A stretch of 5,555 nucleotides of DNA from Clostridia bacterium (GTDB lineage Bacteria; Bacillota; Clostridia; UBA1381; UMGS1253), in assembly GCA_017411585.1 (NCBI GenBank), contig JAFQPV010000023.1, forward strand, positions 1 through 5,555, written 5' to 3'. This document shows positions 1-5,555 of the stretch, piece after piece. The notes below the pieces were generated by a model. It made no database searches, had not been told where the DNA came from, and saw only the letters and a list, made by a program, of their open reading frames with translations. Within the stretch, counting starts at the first letter, position 1. The number at the start of each line of letters is the position of its first letter. The translations under genes and the position numbers were made by a program.

Positions 1-125
1 AAATTCTTTGTAACTGCCACCAGGGTAATCTCCTCGGGATTTCTGCCCGCGGCACGCGCTGCAGCTGCAATTTTTTCGCGTACGGTATTTAAGTTTTCCT
101 CAATCTGCTTTTTTCGCTCTGTCAT
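1..125 (-). CDS. yggS: YggS/PLPBP-family PLP-binding protein, N-terminal fragment
   Basis: Only the first 41 codons are in the window; the gene runs off the left edge. The family (YggS, YlmE, human PLPBP) is a single-domain, alanine-racemase-like TIM barrel that binds pyridoxal phosphate and helps keep cellular vitamin B6 and amino-acid pools balanced; no catalytic turnover is established. The fragment begins MTERKKQIEENL, an amphipathic helix, continues with a segment ending AARAAGRNPEEI, and reaches the diagnostic strand LVAVTKN. Lys40 in that strand matches the lysine that forms the Schiff base with PLP in this family. The ATG at 125 lies 10 bases after the stop of the HlyD-like gene, and its ribosome site overlaps that stop, so the two genes are almost certainly one operon. 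In many Bacillota this gene precedes sepF in the division-gene region; sepF would lie outside this window. The family call is firm for so short a fragment because of the VAVTKN motif and the spacing before it. Confidence 0.87.
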   Translation of the reverse strand, partial: MTERKKQIEENLNTVREKIAAAARAAGRNPEEITLVAVTKN

Positions 126-132
126 AGCCTTA

Positions 133-138
133 TCCTCA
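133..138 (-). promoter_or_regulatory. Ribosome binding site overlapping upstream stop codon
   Basis: On the minus strand TGAGGA includes the TGA stop of the HlyD-like gene and sits 7 bases before the yggS ATG. The overlap suggests that ribosomes finishing the adaptor can restart on yggS (translational coupling). The motif is seen directly; the coupling is inferred. Confidence 0.65.
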
Positions 139-1350
139 CTTCAGCACTACACCGCTTTCGATGTTTTTGCCGCCGATAATTACTGCATCATACTGCTTTA
201 AATAGCCGTTTTCGTCCGATTTTGCCGCAATGACGATATTGTCATTTTGATACAAAATGCGAATGTTTCTGAAACGTACAATACCGGACACATCCACATA
301 TACACCCGTATTGCCCTCATCGTCTACACGCACTGCCGCCGGCGGGATTTGGAATCCGTCATACAAATCCGTAATCACCTCACAAGCGACCTTGCGCATC
401 GTGTAAATGCCTTCAATATATTCGCTGCAAGCGACCATAACGACCGCCTTGCCGTCCGATACTTCGGAAATTTGTTTTACGGTTGCGGCATAACGCTGCG
501 AGTTCAATTCCGGAAAGCGAAGCCAAACCTTCGCGCCGAGCGTAACGCTTTCCAGCTGCCGCTCGGTCACCGTAGTTGCAAAGTACCACTGCGTATTGTC
601 AACCACCTTGCAAATACGGTCACCGGCATTCAAGGTTTCCGGTACAGATGGTTTATTCTCAATCTTGATGGAGTTAAAATCTGCTACGCTCATAGCTTCA
701 ACTGCGCTCGGTGTAAGCGTATCCTCATAGCCATCTGTTTCAGAAACAAACACACCCGCCATCGCAGAATACACATCCTGCTTTCCGGATTGCACAGATG
801 CCTCTAAATCTCTTTTTTGCGCATAAAGTGCATCGAGCGCTTCTTCTGTAGGATTTACAGGTTCTCCGCCTTCAGTGATGTGTACATAGCTTGCAAGCTC
901 CGCCTGCAAAATGTCAGCTTCCTCGTAATTGCCTGTCTGCGCCATTTCCACCACCGACGAAACAACCGTGCTGATTTTTTCCTCGGCAGAAGACAAATCC
1001 GTGCCGCGCAGCGCAGCGCCGGTGTTCTTTTCTTCCAGCCGTCTGATTTTGGCATTCACCGTGCCAAGTGCTTGCTTTGTCTGCTCATCGATGCCGTCTG
1101 TGTAGATGGTTGCAATGCGCTTACCCTTAGACACACGCGATTCGTTGCGATACGCCGCCTCTACCGCACCTGCGCTTTCCGCATGATACACCACTTCATC
1201 GCGCACGATGTAGCCCGATGCGGTAATCTTATTTTCATACTCCACCGTCCGCGCAGTCTGGGTCAAAAGCGGCTCATTAAAAATCGCACGCAAGCCCCAA
1301 ATCGCAACGATGATTGTAATCAATATATAAATCCACAAATATCTTCTCAT
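136..1350 (-). CDS. HlyD-like membrane fusion (adaptor) protein
   Basis: A 404-residue protein with a short cytoplasmic N-terminus (MRRYLW), one membrane helix at about residues 5-22 and an extracytoplasmic remainder. The order of parts fits an HlyD/AcrA-type adaptor. Residues 42-84 form the first half of a lipoyl-like barrel (ITASGYIVRDE, then GAVEAAYRNESRVSKGKRI). Residues 87-195 are a helical hairpin with charged coiled-coil stretches near 90-108 and 166-188. The returning barrel half (194-250) contains AMAGVFVSETDGYED and NAGDRICKVVD. Beta-barrel and membrane-proximal domains follow, including GFQIPPAAVRVDDEGNTGV at 332-350. Such adaptors normally bridge an inner-membrane pump and outer parts. 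No pump or TolC-like partner is visible here, so the partner is unknown. The ATG is supported by GGAGG at 1355-1359, 4 bases upstream. The gene has its own promoter and is followed 10 bases later by yggS. I recall HlyD-like proteins in this position in clostridial genomes; the role, perhaps linked to the envelope or division, is inference. Confidence 0.8.
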   Translation of the reverse strand: MRRYLWIYILITIIVAIWGLRAIFNEPLLTQTARTVEYENKITASGYIVRDEVVYHAESAGAVEAAYRNESRVSKGKRIATIYTDGIDEQTKQALGTVNAKIRRLEEKNTGAALRGTDLSSAEEKISTVVSSVVEMAQTGNYEEADILQAELASYVHITEGGEPVNPTEEALDALYAQKRDLEASVQSGKQDVYSAMAGVFVSETDGYEDTLTPSAVEAMSVADFNSIKIENKPSVPETLNAGDRICKVVDNTQWYFATTVTERQLESVTLGAKVWLRFPELNSQRYAATVKQISEVSDGKAVVMVACSEYIEGIYTMRKVACEVITDLYDGFQIPPAAVRVDDEGNTGVYVDVSGIVRFRNIRILYQNDNIVIAAKSDENGYLKQYDAVIIGGKNIESGVVLK

Positions 1351-1382
1351 GTTGCCTCCGACGAAATAAATAATTTATTATT

Positions 1383-1411
1383 ATTTTATCAAATTCGCTT
1401 TCTAAAAGCAA
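1383..1411 (-). promoter_or_regulatory. Probable sigma-A promoter of the HlyD-like/yggS operon
   Basis: Reading the minus strand, TTGCTT (1411-1406) is followed by a 17-base spacer and TAAAAT (1388-1383), four and five matches to the six-base -35 and -10 consensus at ideal spacing. Transcription would start near 1376, giving an A/T-rich leader of about 26 bases before the GGAGG site and the ATG at 1350. The promoter lies in the 77-base gap after the SLC13-type gene. That gap holds no convincing terminator, so read-through from upstream may also contribute. Confidence 0.68.
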
Positions 1412-1427
1412 TAGATAGAAAAAGTTT

Positions 1428-2537
1428 TTAAAGATGATATACAAAATGCATCAACAGCAAAAGCACAAGTGAAATACCGAAATTATAAACAGTAAACAGT
1501 TTGATGTAACGCTTTGCCCTCCCCGGCTCATGGCGGATAAATTCGCGGAACGTAATTAAGCTTGCAAGCGAAGAAATCAGTGTGCCTGCGCCGCCGATGT
1601 TCACCGCAACCAAGAGTTCCTGATAGTTTTGCGTAAATTTCGACAAAAGTACTGCGCTCGGTACATTGCTGATAAACTGGCAGGATAAAAAGCCATACAA
1701 CAGTGTGTTTTTCTCCACAAGTCCGCCTAAAAACTGATTGACTGCCGGTATGCGCGCCATATTGCCCGAAAACACAAAGAACGCGCAAAACGTCAAAAGA
1801 AGACCGTAATCCACCTGCAAAAGCGCTTTTCTGTCTAAAATCAGAAGCGATACGAATACAATCAGCACGCCCACCGTATACGGAACGCCGCTAAATACCA
1901 TAGCAATAGAGATAAAGAACAATATGGAATAGATAACCGTTCTCGGCTTATTGAGCTTCGTCTCTTCTGCGTTTTTAATCTCCAGTGCATCCTTTTCGAC
2001 AAACAAACAGCACACTGTAATCAGCAAAATGGCAACGATAAACGGCAGAAGCATAATCCTTAAAAACTCGCCCGTCGGGATGTTAAAATAAGAATACAGA
2101 TACAAGTTTTGCGGATTGCCGAACGGCGTGAGCATACCGCCGAGGTTTGCTGCAATGTTTTGCATAATGAATGTAAACGCCATATAGCGGCGATTGTCCG
2201 TACTTTTTAAAACGTAGTACCCAAGCGGCAGAAATGTGATTAATGCCATATCATTTGCAATCAGCATCGAGCCGATAAACGTGATATACACAAGCGCGAT
2301 AATTGCAGTGCGTACCGTTTTAAACACAGCGACAATCTTTGCCGCAAGGATGCGAAAAAAGCGGATATTGCGCAGCGCGCACACCACCGCCAGCGTTGCA
2401 AACAGACACGAAAGTGTTTTAAAATCAAAATAACCAAGATACTGCGCGTCCGGTTTTACGAAAAAACACGTTAAAAGCGCAACTGCAACCGCGATTAAAA
2501 ACACCACATTTTTCTTAACAAAAGGCAAAGCTTCCAT
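1428..2537 (-). CDS. SLC13/ArsB/CitM-type anion or organic-acid permease
   Basis: A 369-residue integral membrane protein with about ten hydrophobic segments in two halves joined by a charged cytoplasmic loop (about 181-199). It belongs to the ion transporter superfamily (SLC13/DASS, CitM, ArsB, NhaD). These carriers have two inverted repeats, each with a re-entrant hairpin and a signature loop. Half one shows ANDMALITFLPLG (94-106) and GGMLTPFGNPQNL (133-145). Half two shows CQFISNVPSAVLLSKF (286-301) and NIGGAGTLISSLASLI (313-328), the usual paired pattern. The length is close to that of E. coli YbiR and shorter than most SLC13 dicarboxylate carriers. Substrate cannot be read from the sequence: dicarboxylates or citrate, arsenite-type efflux and sodium/proton exchange all occur in the superfamily, and no ars gene is adjacent. 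The start is uncertain. AAGGGG abuts the ATG at 2537 with no spacer, whereas the TTG at codon 4 (2528) sits 9 bases from it. The gene lies 62 bases after the NSS transporter, behind a hairpin. Confidence 0.85.
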   Translation of the reverse strand: MEALPFVKKNVVFLIAVAVALLTCFFVKPDAQYLGYFDFKTLSCLFATLAVVCALRNIRFFRILAAKIVAVFKTVRTAIIALVYITFIGSMLIANDMALITFLPLGYYVLKSTDNRRYMAFTFIMQNIAANLGGMLTPFGNPQNLYLYSYFNIPTGEFLRIMLLPFIVAILLITVCCLFVEKDALEIKNAEETKLNKPRTVIYSILFFISIAMVFSGVPYTVGVLIVFVSLLILDRKALLQVDYGLLLTFCAFFVFSGNMARIPAVNQFLGGLVEKNTLLYGFLSCQFISNVPSAVLLSKFTQNYQELLVAVNIGGAGTLISSLASLITFREFIRHEPGRAKRYIKLFTVYNFGISLVLLLLMHFVYHL

Positions 2538-2551
2538 CCCCTTAACGAAAG

Positions 2552-2581
2552 CAAAGCGTGTGCAGCTTTACACACGCTTTG
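2552..2581 (-). terminator. Hairpin between the NSS and SLC13-type genes; likely intrinsic terminator
   Basis: AAAGCGTGTG (2553-2562) and CACACGCTTT (2571-2580) form a perfect 10-bp stem, extended to 11 bp by the outer C52/G81 pair, around an 8-base loop. On the minus strand the stem is followed by GCTTTCGTT, moderately U-rich, 18 bases after the stop of the NSS gene. It could end or attenuate that transcript. The next gene starts only 14 bases beyond the stem, leaving no room for an ordinary promoter after it, so the permease may be expressed by read-through. A weak alternative promoter (TTGAAA 2594-2589, 16 bases, TGTAAA 2572-2567) overlaps the hairpin itself. Confidence 0.62.
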
Positions 2582-2599
2582 AAAATCTTTTCAATAAAA

Positions 2600-3961
2600 T
2601 CAAACCTTGATAATGCCCATTGCCTCCAAAATAGAGAAGCCTAAAATCAAAACGATACAAATCGGCGCAAGGTACTTAATTACAAACACGAACAAATCCT
2701 TACGCTTAAACTTGCCCGCAAGCTCAACCTCGTCAATAATCGCCTTCGGCTTGAGTACATAGCCGATAAAGATACAGGTCAGGAACGCAACAACCGGCAT
2801 CAGCACGCTGTTGCTGATAAAGTCAAAGAAATCGAGGAATGACATCTTACCGAAGAACAGAATGTCGCCCCATGCGCCAAAGCCGAGAGAAGACGGCAGA
2901 CCGAGCAGGACGCTAATGAGGAGTACGATTACGCAGCTCCACGTTCTGTTCAGTTTCAGCTTGTCCTGGAAAATCGATACGACAGTTTCCATCAGCGAAA
3001 TCGAAGATGTCAGCGCTGCAAACAGTACCAAAAGGAAGAATACCGCGCCGATAATTGTGCCGCCCGGCATCGATGCAAACACCTTCGGGAGCGTGATAAA
3101 CATCAGGCTCGGACCCTTGCCGAGTGCAGCCGGGTCACCGCCGGAGAATGCGAACACCGCCGGAATAACCATAAGACCTGCCATAAAAGCAATACCGGTG
3201 TCAAAAATTTCGATTTGCTTAACAGAAGACTCCAAGCTGACATCCTTTTTTATATAGGAGCCGTATGTAATCATAATACCCATCGCAAGCGACATCGAGT
3301 AAAACAGCTGTCCCATTGCAGCGAGCACCGTTGTAACGGAGAACTTCGAAAAGTCCGGCAAAATGTAATACTTTACACCTTCCATTGCGCCCGGCAGAAA
3401 TACGGAATACACCGCAATCACAAGCGCCAGAACAATCAAAATCGGCATCATAACCTTGCTGACCTTCTCGATACCCTTTTCAACGCCGAAAAATACAACA
3501 ACTGCTGTAATACCGATAAAAATGGAAAACCACAAAATCGGCTCGCCCGTCTGTGCGATAAAATCGCCGAAATATGCATCGGATGCATCTGCCACCGGCG
3601 CCTGACCGGAAATAAATGCAACCAGATACTTCGTTACCCAACCGCCGATAACAGAATAGTACGGCAGGATAATCACCGGCACGATTGCCGCGATATAACC
3701 GACAAAGGCGTAACGCTTGTCCAGTGCCTTAAATGCACCGATTGCGCTCAGCCCCGTCTTACGGCCGATGGCAATTTCCGCTGTCATCAGCGCATAGCCA
3801 AAGGTCAATGCCAAAATAATATACACCAGCAAAAAGATACCGCCGCCATACTGCGCCGCAAGATACGGAAAACGCCAGATATTGCCGAGACCGACTGCCG
3901 AGCCGGCAGCCGCCAGGACAAATCCGAGTTTGCCGGTAAAGCTACTTCTCTGATCCCCCAT
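2600..3961 (-). CDS. NSS/SLC6-family sodium-dependent transporter
   Basis: A 453-residue member of the neurotransmitter:sodium symporter family (LeuT fold), which in bacteria mostly takes up amino acids with sodium. TM1 carries the signature GSAVGLGNIWRFPYL (20-34), with the unwound GLG segment that contacts substrate and sodium. TM3 has PYYSVIGGW (100-108), whose tyrosines match the substrate-gating tyrosine region of LeuT. TM6 reads FYSMSLAMGIMITYGSY (220-236). TM8 has AALTSSISLMETVVS (315-329), in which Thr318 and Ser319 align with the LeuT Na2-site residues Thr354 and Ser355. The chain ends after about eleven membrane helices, as is common in bacterial members. Length is normal and no key residue looks lost. 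The start is secure: AGGAGG at 3968-3973 lies 6 bases before the ATG. A perfect-consensus promoter and a leader palindrome lie upstream, and a hairpin follows the stop. The substrate is not predictable; hydrophobic or aromatic amino acids are typical for the family. Confidence 0.94.
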   Translation of the reverse strand: MGDQRSSFTGKLGFVLAAAGSAVGLGNIWRFPYLAAQYGGGIFLLVYIILALTFGYALMTAEIAIGRKTGLSAIGAFKALDKRYAFVGYIAAIVPVIILPYYSVIGGWVTKYLVAFISGQAPVADASDAYFGDFIAQTGEPILWFSIFIGITAVVVFFGVEKGIEKVSKVMMPILIVLALVIAVYSVFLPGAMEGVKYYILPDFSKFSVTTVLAAMGQLFYSMSLAMGIMITYGSYIKKDVSLESSVKQIEIFDTGIAFMAGLMVIPAVFAFSGGDPAALGKGPSLMFITLPKVFASMPGGTIIGAVFFLLVLFAALTSSISLMETVVSIFQDKLKLNRTWSCVIVLLISVLLGLPSSLGFGAWGDILFFGKMSFLDFFDFISNSVLMPVVAFLTCIFIGYVLKPKAIIDEVELAGKFKRKDLFVFVIKYLAPICIVLILGFSILEAMGIIKV

Positions 3962-3977
3962 GATAAACCTCCTGATG

Positions 3978-3992
3978 TAAGCAAATTGCTTA
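3978..3992. promoter_or_regulatory. 15-bp palindrome in the leader of the NSS gene
   Basis: TAAGCAA and TTGCTTA form a perfect 7-bp inverted repeat around a single central base. On the minus strand it spans roughly +9 to +23 of the predicted transcript and ends 4 bases before the AGGAGG ribosome site. The single-base centre makes an RNA hairpin strained, since it must open one or two pairs to form a loop. A dimeric repressor operator just downstream of the promoter is therefore at least as likely. The inverted repeat is seen; the function is inferred, and no regulator gene is in the window. Confidence 0.45.
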
Positions 3993-4006
3993 AAATAACC
4001 TTAGAT

Positions 4007-4035
4007 ATTATATACGATATTTCATAGCTTGTCAA
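4007..4035 (-). promoter_or_regulatory. Perfect-consensus sigma-A promoter for the NSS transporter
   Basis: The minus strand reads TTGACA (4035-4030), 17 bases, TATAAT (4012-4007): both hexamers match the housekeeping consensus fully at optimal spacing. Start of transcription is expected near 4000, giving a leader of about 39 bases before the ATG at 3961. A basal promoter this strong driving a membrane transporter suggests that control acts by repression or in the leader, where the palindrome sits. The -35 box begins 12 bases beyond the hairpin that follows the surface-protein gene. Confidence 0.88.
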
Positions 4036-4046
4036 GCCAAGATGTC

Positions 4047-4075
4047 CCAAAGGCACCACGAAGGGGCGCCTTTGG
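4047..4075 (-). terminator. Hairpin after the SLH surface-protein gene; probable terminator
   Basis: CCAAAGGCACC (4047-4057) and GGCGCCTTTGG (4065-4075) form an 11-bp stem with a 7-base loop, 16 bases past the stop of the SLH protein gene. In minus-strand RNA the single imperfect position is a G-U wobble; in plus-strand RNA it is an A-C mismatch, so the minus transcript folds better. The usual U-run is missing on the minus strand (GACATCTTGG follows), while the plus side is T-rich (TTGTTTGTTGTG). It may be a U-less terminator, an RNA 3'-end stabiliser, or a barrier protecting the adjacent promoter from read-through. Confidence 0.55.
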
Positions 4076-4091
4076 TTGTTTGTTGTGTTGT

Positions 4092-5555
4092 TTATTTACT
4101 GCCTGCAATAAATCTTTCGAGAATTGCCGCGGTTTCAGCGCGTGTCGCATTGTCGAACGAATTGAGTGTGCTTTCGGATTTGCCCTGCATCAATCCTGCG
4201 CCAACTGCCCACTGCATCGATGCGATTGCATACTCGGAAATGCTGTCAAAATCTTCATAAGAGAGAATGTTTGTATCCTCACCTACGCTGACATCTATAC
4301 CCTTATACTGTGCATAGCGGTGCATAATCGCCGCAATCTGCTCGCGTGTGATTTCTGTGTCAGGTTCAAAGGTCGTATCGGATGTACCATTTACGATGCC
4401 GTTTGCCTTTGCCCATGCAACTGCCTTTTCGTAGTAGCTGCCGCTTTCAACATCTTCAAACGAATTATCGTTTTCGACTGCAGGCTCACCCTCCGCTCTG
4501 TAAAGAACCGCTACCAGCATTGCTCTCGTAAGGTGTTCATCCGGTGAGAAGTGATGCTCGCCCGTACCATTCATCAAGCCGAGGAGGTAGACAAAGTCAA
4601 CCGACTTTTCAGACCAATGCCCTACGTGGTGCACATCGGCAAACTCTTTCTTGTCGCCGCTCAGTACGTGTACTTTTGCATCGCCCTCTGTCGTAACAGC
4701 AATGCCGCCTTCACGTGTTTCAAAATCCGTGATGTAGTTGCTATCGCCGTTTTCATCCGTTACAACAACCATCTGTACCTTTTCGGTATCGGAAACCGGA
4801 ATAGTAACCTCTGCCTTGCCGTCCGCTTTAATCTCTGCGGTTGTTTCGCCATTTGCGGTAGTTTCTGTCTTAACTTCCGTACCATCCTTGCGAACTTCCT
4901 CGGTTGCACGGCTACCGTCAGCATTTTCGGTTGTAACCGTCTTTGTACCGTCTGTGTCTTTTTCAGTAGTAACGGTAGTTCCGTCTGCCTTTTCTTCTGT
5001 AACCTTTTCGCTGCCGTCAGCGTTCTTTTCGGTAGTTGTAGAGGTTCCGTCAGACTTTTCAACCGTTGTTACAGTATTACCGTCTTTGTCCTTTTCAGTG
5101 GTGGTTACTGTACCGTCTTTCTTGGTTTCAACTGTTGTAGTTGAGCCATCGGCATTGGTGGTAACCTCTTTCTTTGTACCTGTTGTCTTATTCTCTGTTA
5201 CCTTTGTTGTAGAACCGTCCTCGTTCTTTGTAGTAGTGGTTGTTATATTTGAAGAAGAACCACCACCGCCGGAAGAAGGTCTGTAAACATTGACAGTAAC
5301 ATCAAATGTCTTTTCGTTGTAGTTGGTTGTATCGGTAGGAGTAAATTTAACCTGTTTTACAAAATCGCCCGTTTCTGTCATTTCATCATCGGGAGTTACC
5401 CAACTGAAAGCACCTAAAACATTTCCGTCTGCGTCCTTAAACTCCGCAGGAGTGATTGTAGAAGTAGATAATTTATTTCCACGTCTGATACGGCTTGCAG
5501 TCGGAATATTTTCACCCTCTATGATATGGTCTGCCTTTGCAATGTTCCATTCAAG
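4092..5555 (-). CDS. SLH-anchored surface protein with Ig-like and Asp-Gly/Thr repeats, C-terminal part
   Basis: The frame is open to the right edge, so the internal ATG at 5381 is not the true start; 487 C-terminal residues are visible and no signal peptide can be seen. Residues 1-10 (LEWNIAKADH) look like the end of one repeat of a bacterial Ig-like/MBG type. Residues about 15-92 form the next repeat, ending in FTPTDTTNYN and a VTVNVY strand. A Gly/Ser hinge (about 94-102) leads to a Thr/Lys/Glu-rich stalk of tandem 11-residue units (113-244), then a beta-rich spacer (245-304). Three SLH domains close the protein at about 305-358, 365-419 and 430-484. Their TRAE-type motifs read TRAM, TREQ and TRAE. 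SLH triplets hold proteins to pyruvylated secondary cell-wall polymers, so this is a wall-attached extracellular protein whose outer end lies beyond the window. Adhesion or another surface role is possible but not shown. A hairpin follows the TAA stop. The next gene has its own promoter and no evident functional link. Confidence 0.9.
   Translation of the reverse strand, partial: LEWNIAKADHIIEGENIPTASRIRRGNKLSTSTITPAEFKDADGNVLGAFSWVTPDDEMTETGDFVKQVKFTPTDTTNYNEKTFDVTVNVYRPSSGGGGSSSNITTTTTKNEDGSTTKVTENKTTGTKKEVTTNADGSTTTVETKKDGTVTTTEKDKDGNTVTTVEKSDGTSTTTEKNADGSEKVTEEKADGTTVTTEKDTDGTKTVTTENADGSRATEEVRKDGTEVKTETTANGETTAEIKADGKAEVTIPVSDTEKVQMVVVTDENGDSNYITDFETREGGIAVTTEGDAKVHVLSGDKKEFADVHHVGHWSEKSVDFVYLLGLMNGTGEHHFSPDEHLTRAMLVAVLYRAEGEPAVENDNSFEDVESGSYYEKAVAWAKANGIVNGTSDTTFEPDTEITREQIAAIMHRYAQYKGIDVSVGEDTNILSYEDFDSISEYAIASMQWAVGAGLMQGKSESTLNSFDNATRAETAAILERFIAGSK
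4824..5219 (-). repeat. Twelve tandem units of about 33 bp coding an Asp-Gly/Thr stalk
   Basis: Within the surface-protein gene, Asp-Gly (once Asn-Gly) recurs every 11 residues. Unit lengths are 11, 12, then nine units of exactly 11, then 10 residues, 132 in all. Typical units are DGTVTTTEKDK, DGNTVTTVEKS, DGTTVTTEKDT and DGTKTVTTENA. The second unit is the most degenerate and lacks the Asp-Gly. Spacing is kept far better than sequence, which points to selection on structure rather than a recent DNA expansion. Alternating Thr/Val suggests beta strands with Asp-Gly turns, forming a rigid stalk between the Ig-like part and the SLH anchor. The structure is inferred. Confidence 0.85.

Noticed and set aside
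1351..1427. Terminator for the SLC13-type gene in this gap
   Set aside because: Only A/T-rich self-complementary bits (AAAAACTTTTT, AATAATAAATTATT) are present. They are too weak to call, and the gap is better explained by the promoter of the next gene.
247..1431. Two + strand frames of 186 and 204 codons opposite the HlyD-like gene
   Set aside because: Their products are rich in Arg, Cys, His and Ile with no domain pattern, typical of antisense shadows; the minus-strand adaptor is clearly the real gene.
3215..4027. A + strand frame of 270 codons opposite the NSS gene
   Set aside because: The translation is Cys/His/Arg/Asn-rich and low in hydrophobic structure, and the frame runs across the NSS promoter and leader. 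It is a shadow of an unambiguous transporter.
4824..5219. Roughly 33-bp periodic repeats as a possible CRISPR array
   Set aside because: The repeats are contiguous, degenerate, in frame and translate to a regular protein stalk; there are no unique spacers and no cas genes.
4738..5286. A + strand reading frame of 182 codons rich in Val, Ser, Phe and Pro with its own apparent repeats
   Set aside because: It lies antisense to the Asp-Gly/Thr repeats; the regular codons of the stalk keep the opposite strand open and give a mirrored repeat. It has no ribosome site and resembles no known family.
5379..5381. The ATG at 5381 as the start of the surface protein
   Set aside because: The frame stays open without a stop to the right edge, and the upstream residues complete an Ig-like repeat, so this is an internal methionine.

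Overview
The window looks like chromosomal DNA from a Gram-positive, low-to-medium G+C member of the Bacillota, most likely a gut-type clostridium (Oscillospirales or a relative). The reasons are strong Shine-Dalgarno sites of the GGAGG type, a textbook sigma-A promoter, an SLH-anchored surface protein with a Thr/Asp-Gly repeat stalk, and an HlyD-like adaptor directly upstream of a yggS-type gene, an arrangement I recall from clostridial division-gene clusters. The assignment is by recollection of families, not by a search. All five genes lie on the minus strand, so transcription runs from high to low coordinates. Every + strand reading frame looks like a shadow.

Layout in the direction of transcription: (1) 5555-4092, the C-terminal 487 residues of a large secreted surface protein. 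It has one nearly complete Ig-like repeat, a Gly/Ser hinge, twelve tandem units of about 11 residues starting with Asp-Gly, a beta-rich spacer and three SLH domains. (2) 4075-4047, a hairpin that probably ends this transcript. (3) 4035-4007, a perfect-consensus promoter (TTGACA, 17 bp, TATAAT), followed by a 15-bp palindrome in the leader. (4) 3961-2600, an NSS/SLC6-type sodium-dependent transporter. (5) 2581-2552, a strong hairpin. (6) 2537-1428, a permease of the SLC13/ArsB/CitM (ion transporter) superfamily. (7) 1411-1383, a good sigma-A promoter. (8) 1350-136, a single-pass HlyD-like adaptor. (9) 125-1, the first 41 codons of a YggS/PLPBP-family PLP-binding protein, translationally linked to the adaptor.

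There appear to be three transcription units: the surface protein; the two transporters, perhaps with partial termination between them; and the adaptor plus yggS and whatever follows. Nothing in the window links the surface protein functionally to the transporters. No mobile element, CRISPR array, tRNA or rRNA was seen, and no gene-free stretch reaches 300 bases. I did not find a convincing undescribed system. The points most worth a second look are the regular 11-residue stalk, the palindromic leader of the NSS gene, and the adaptor with no visible pump partner.
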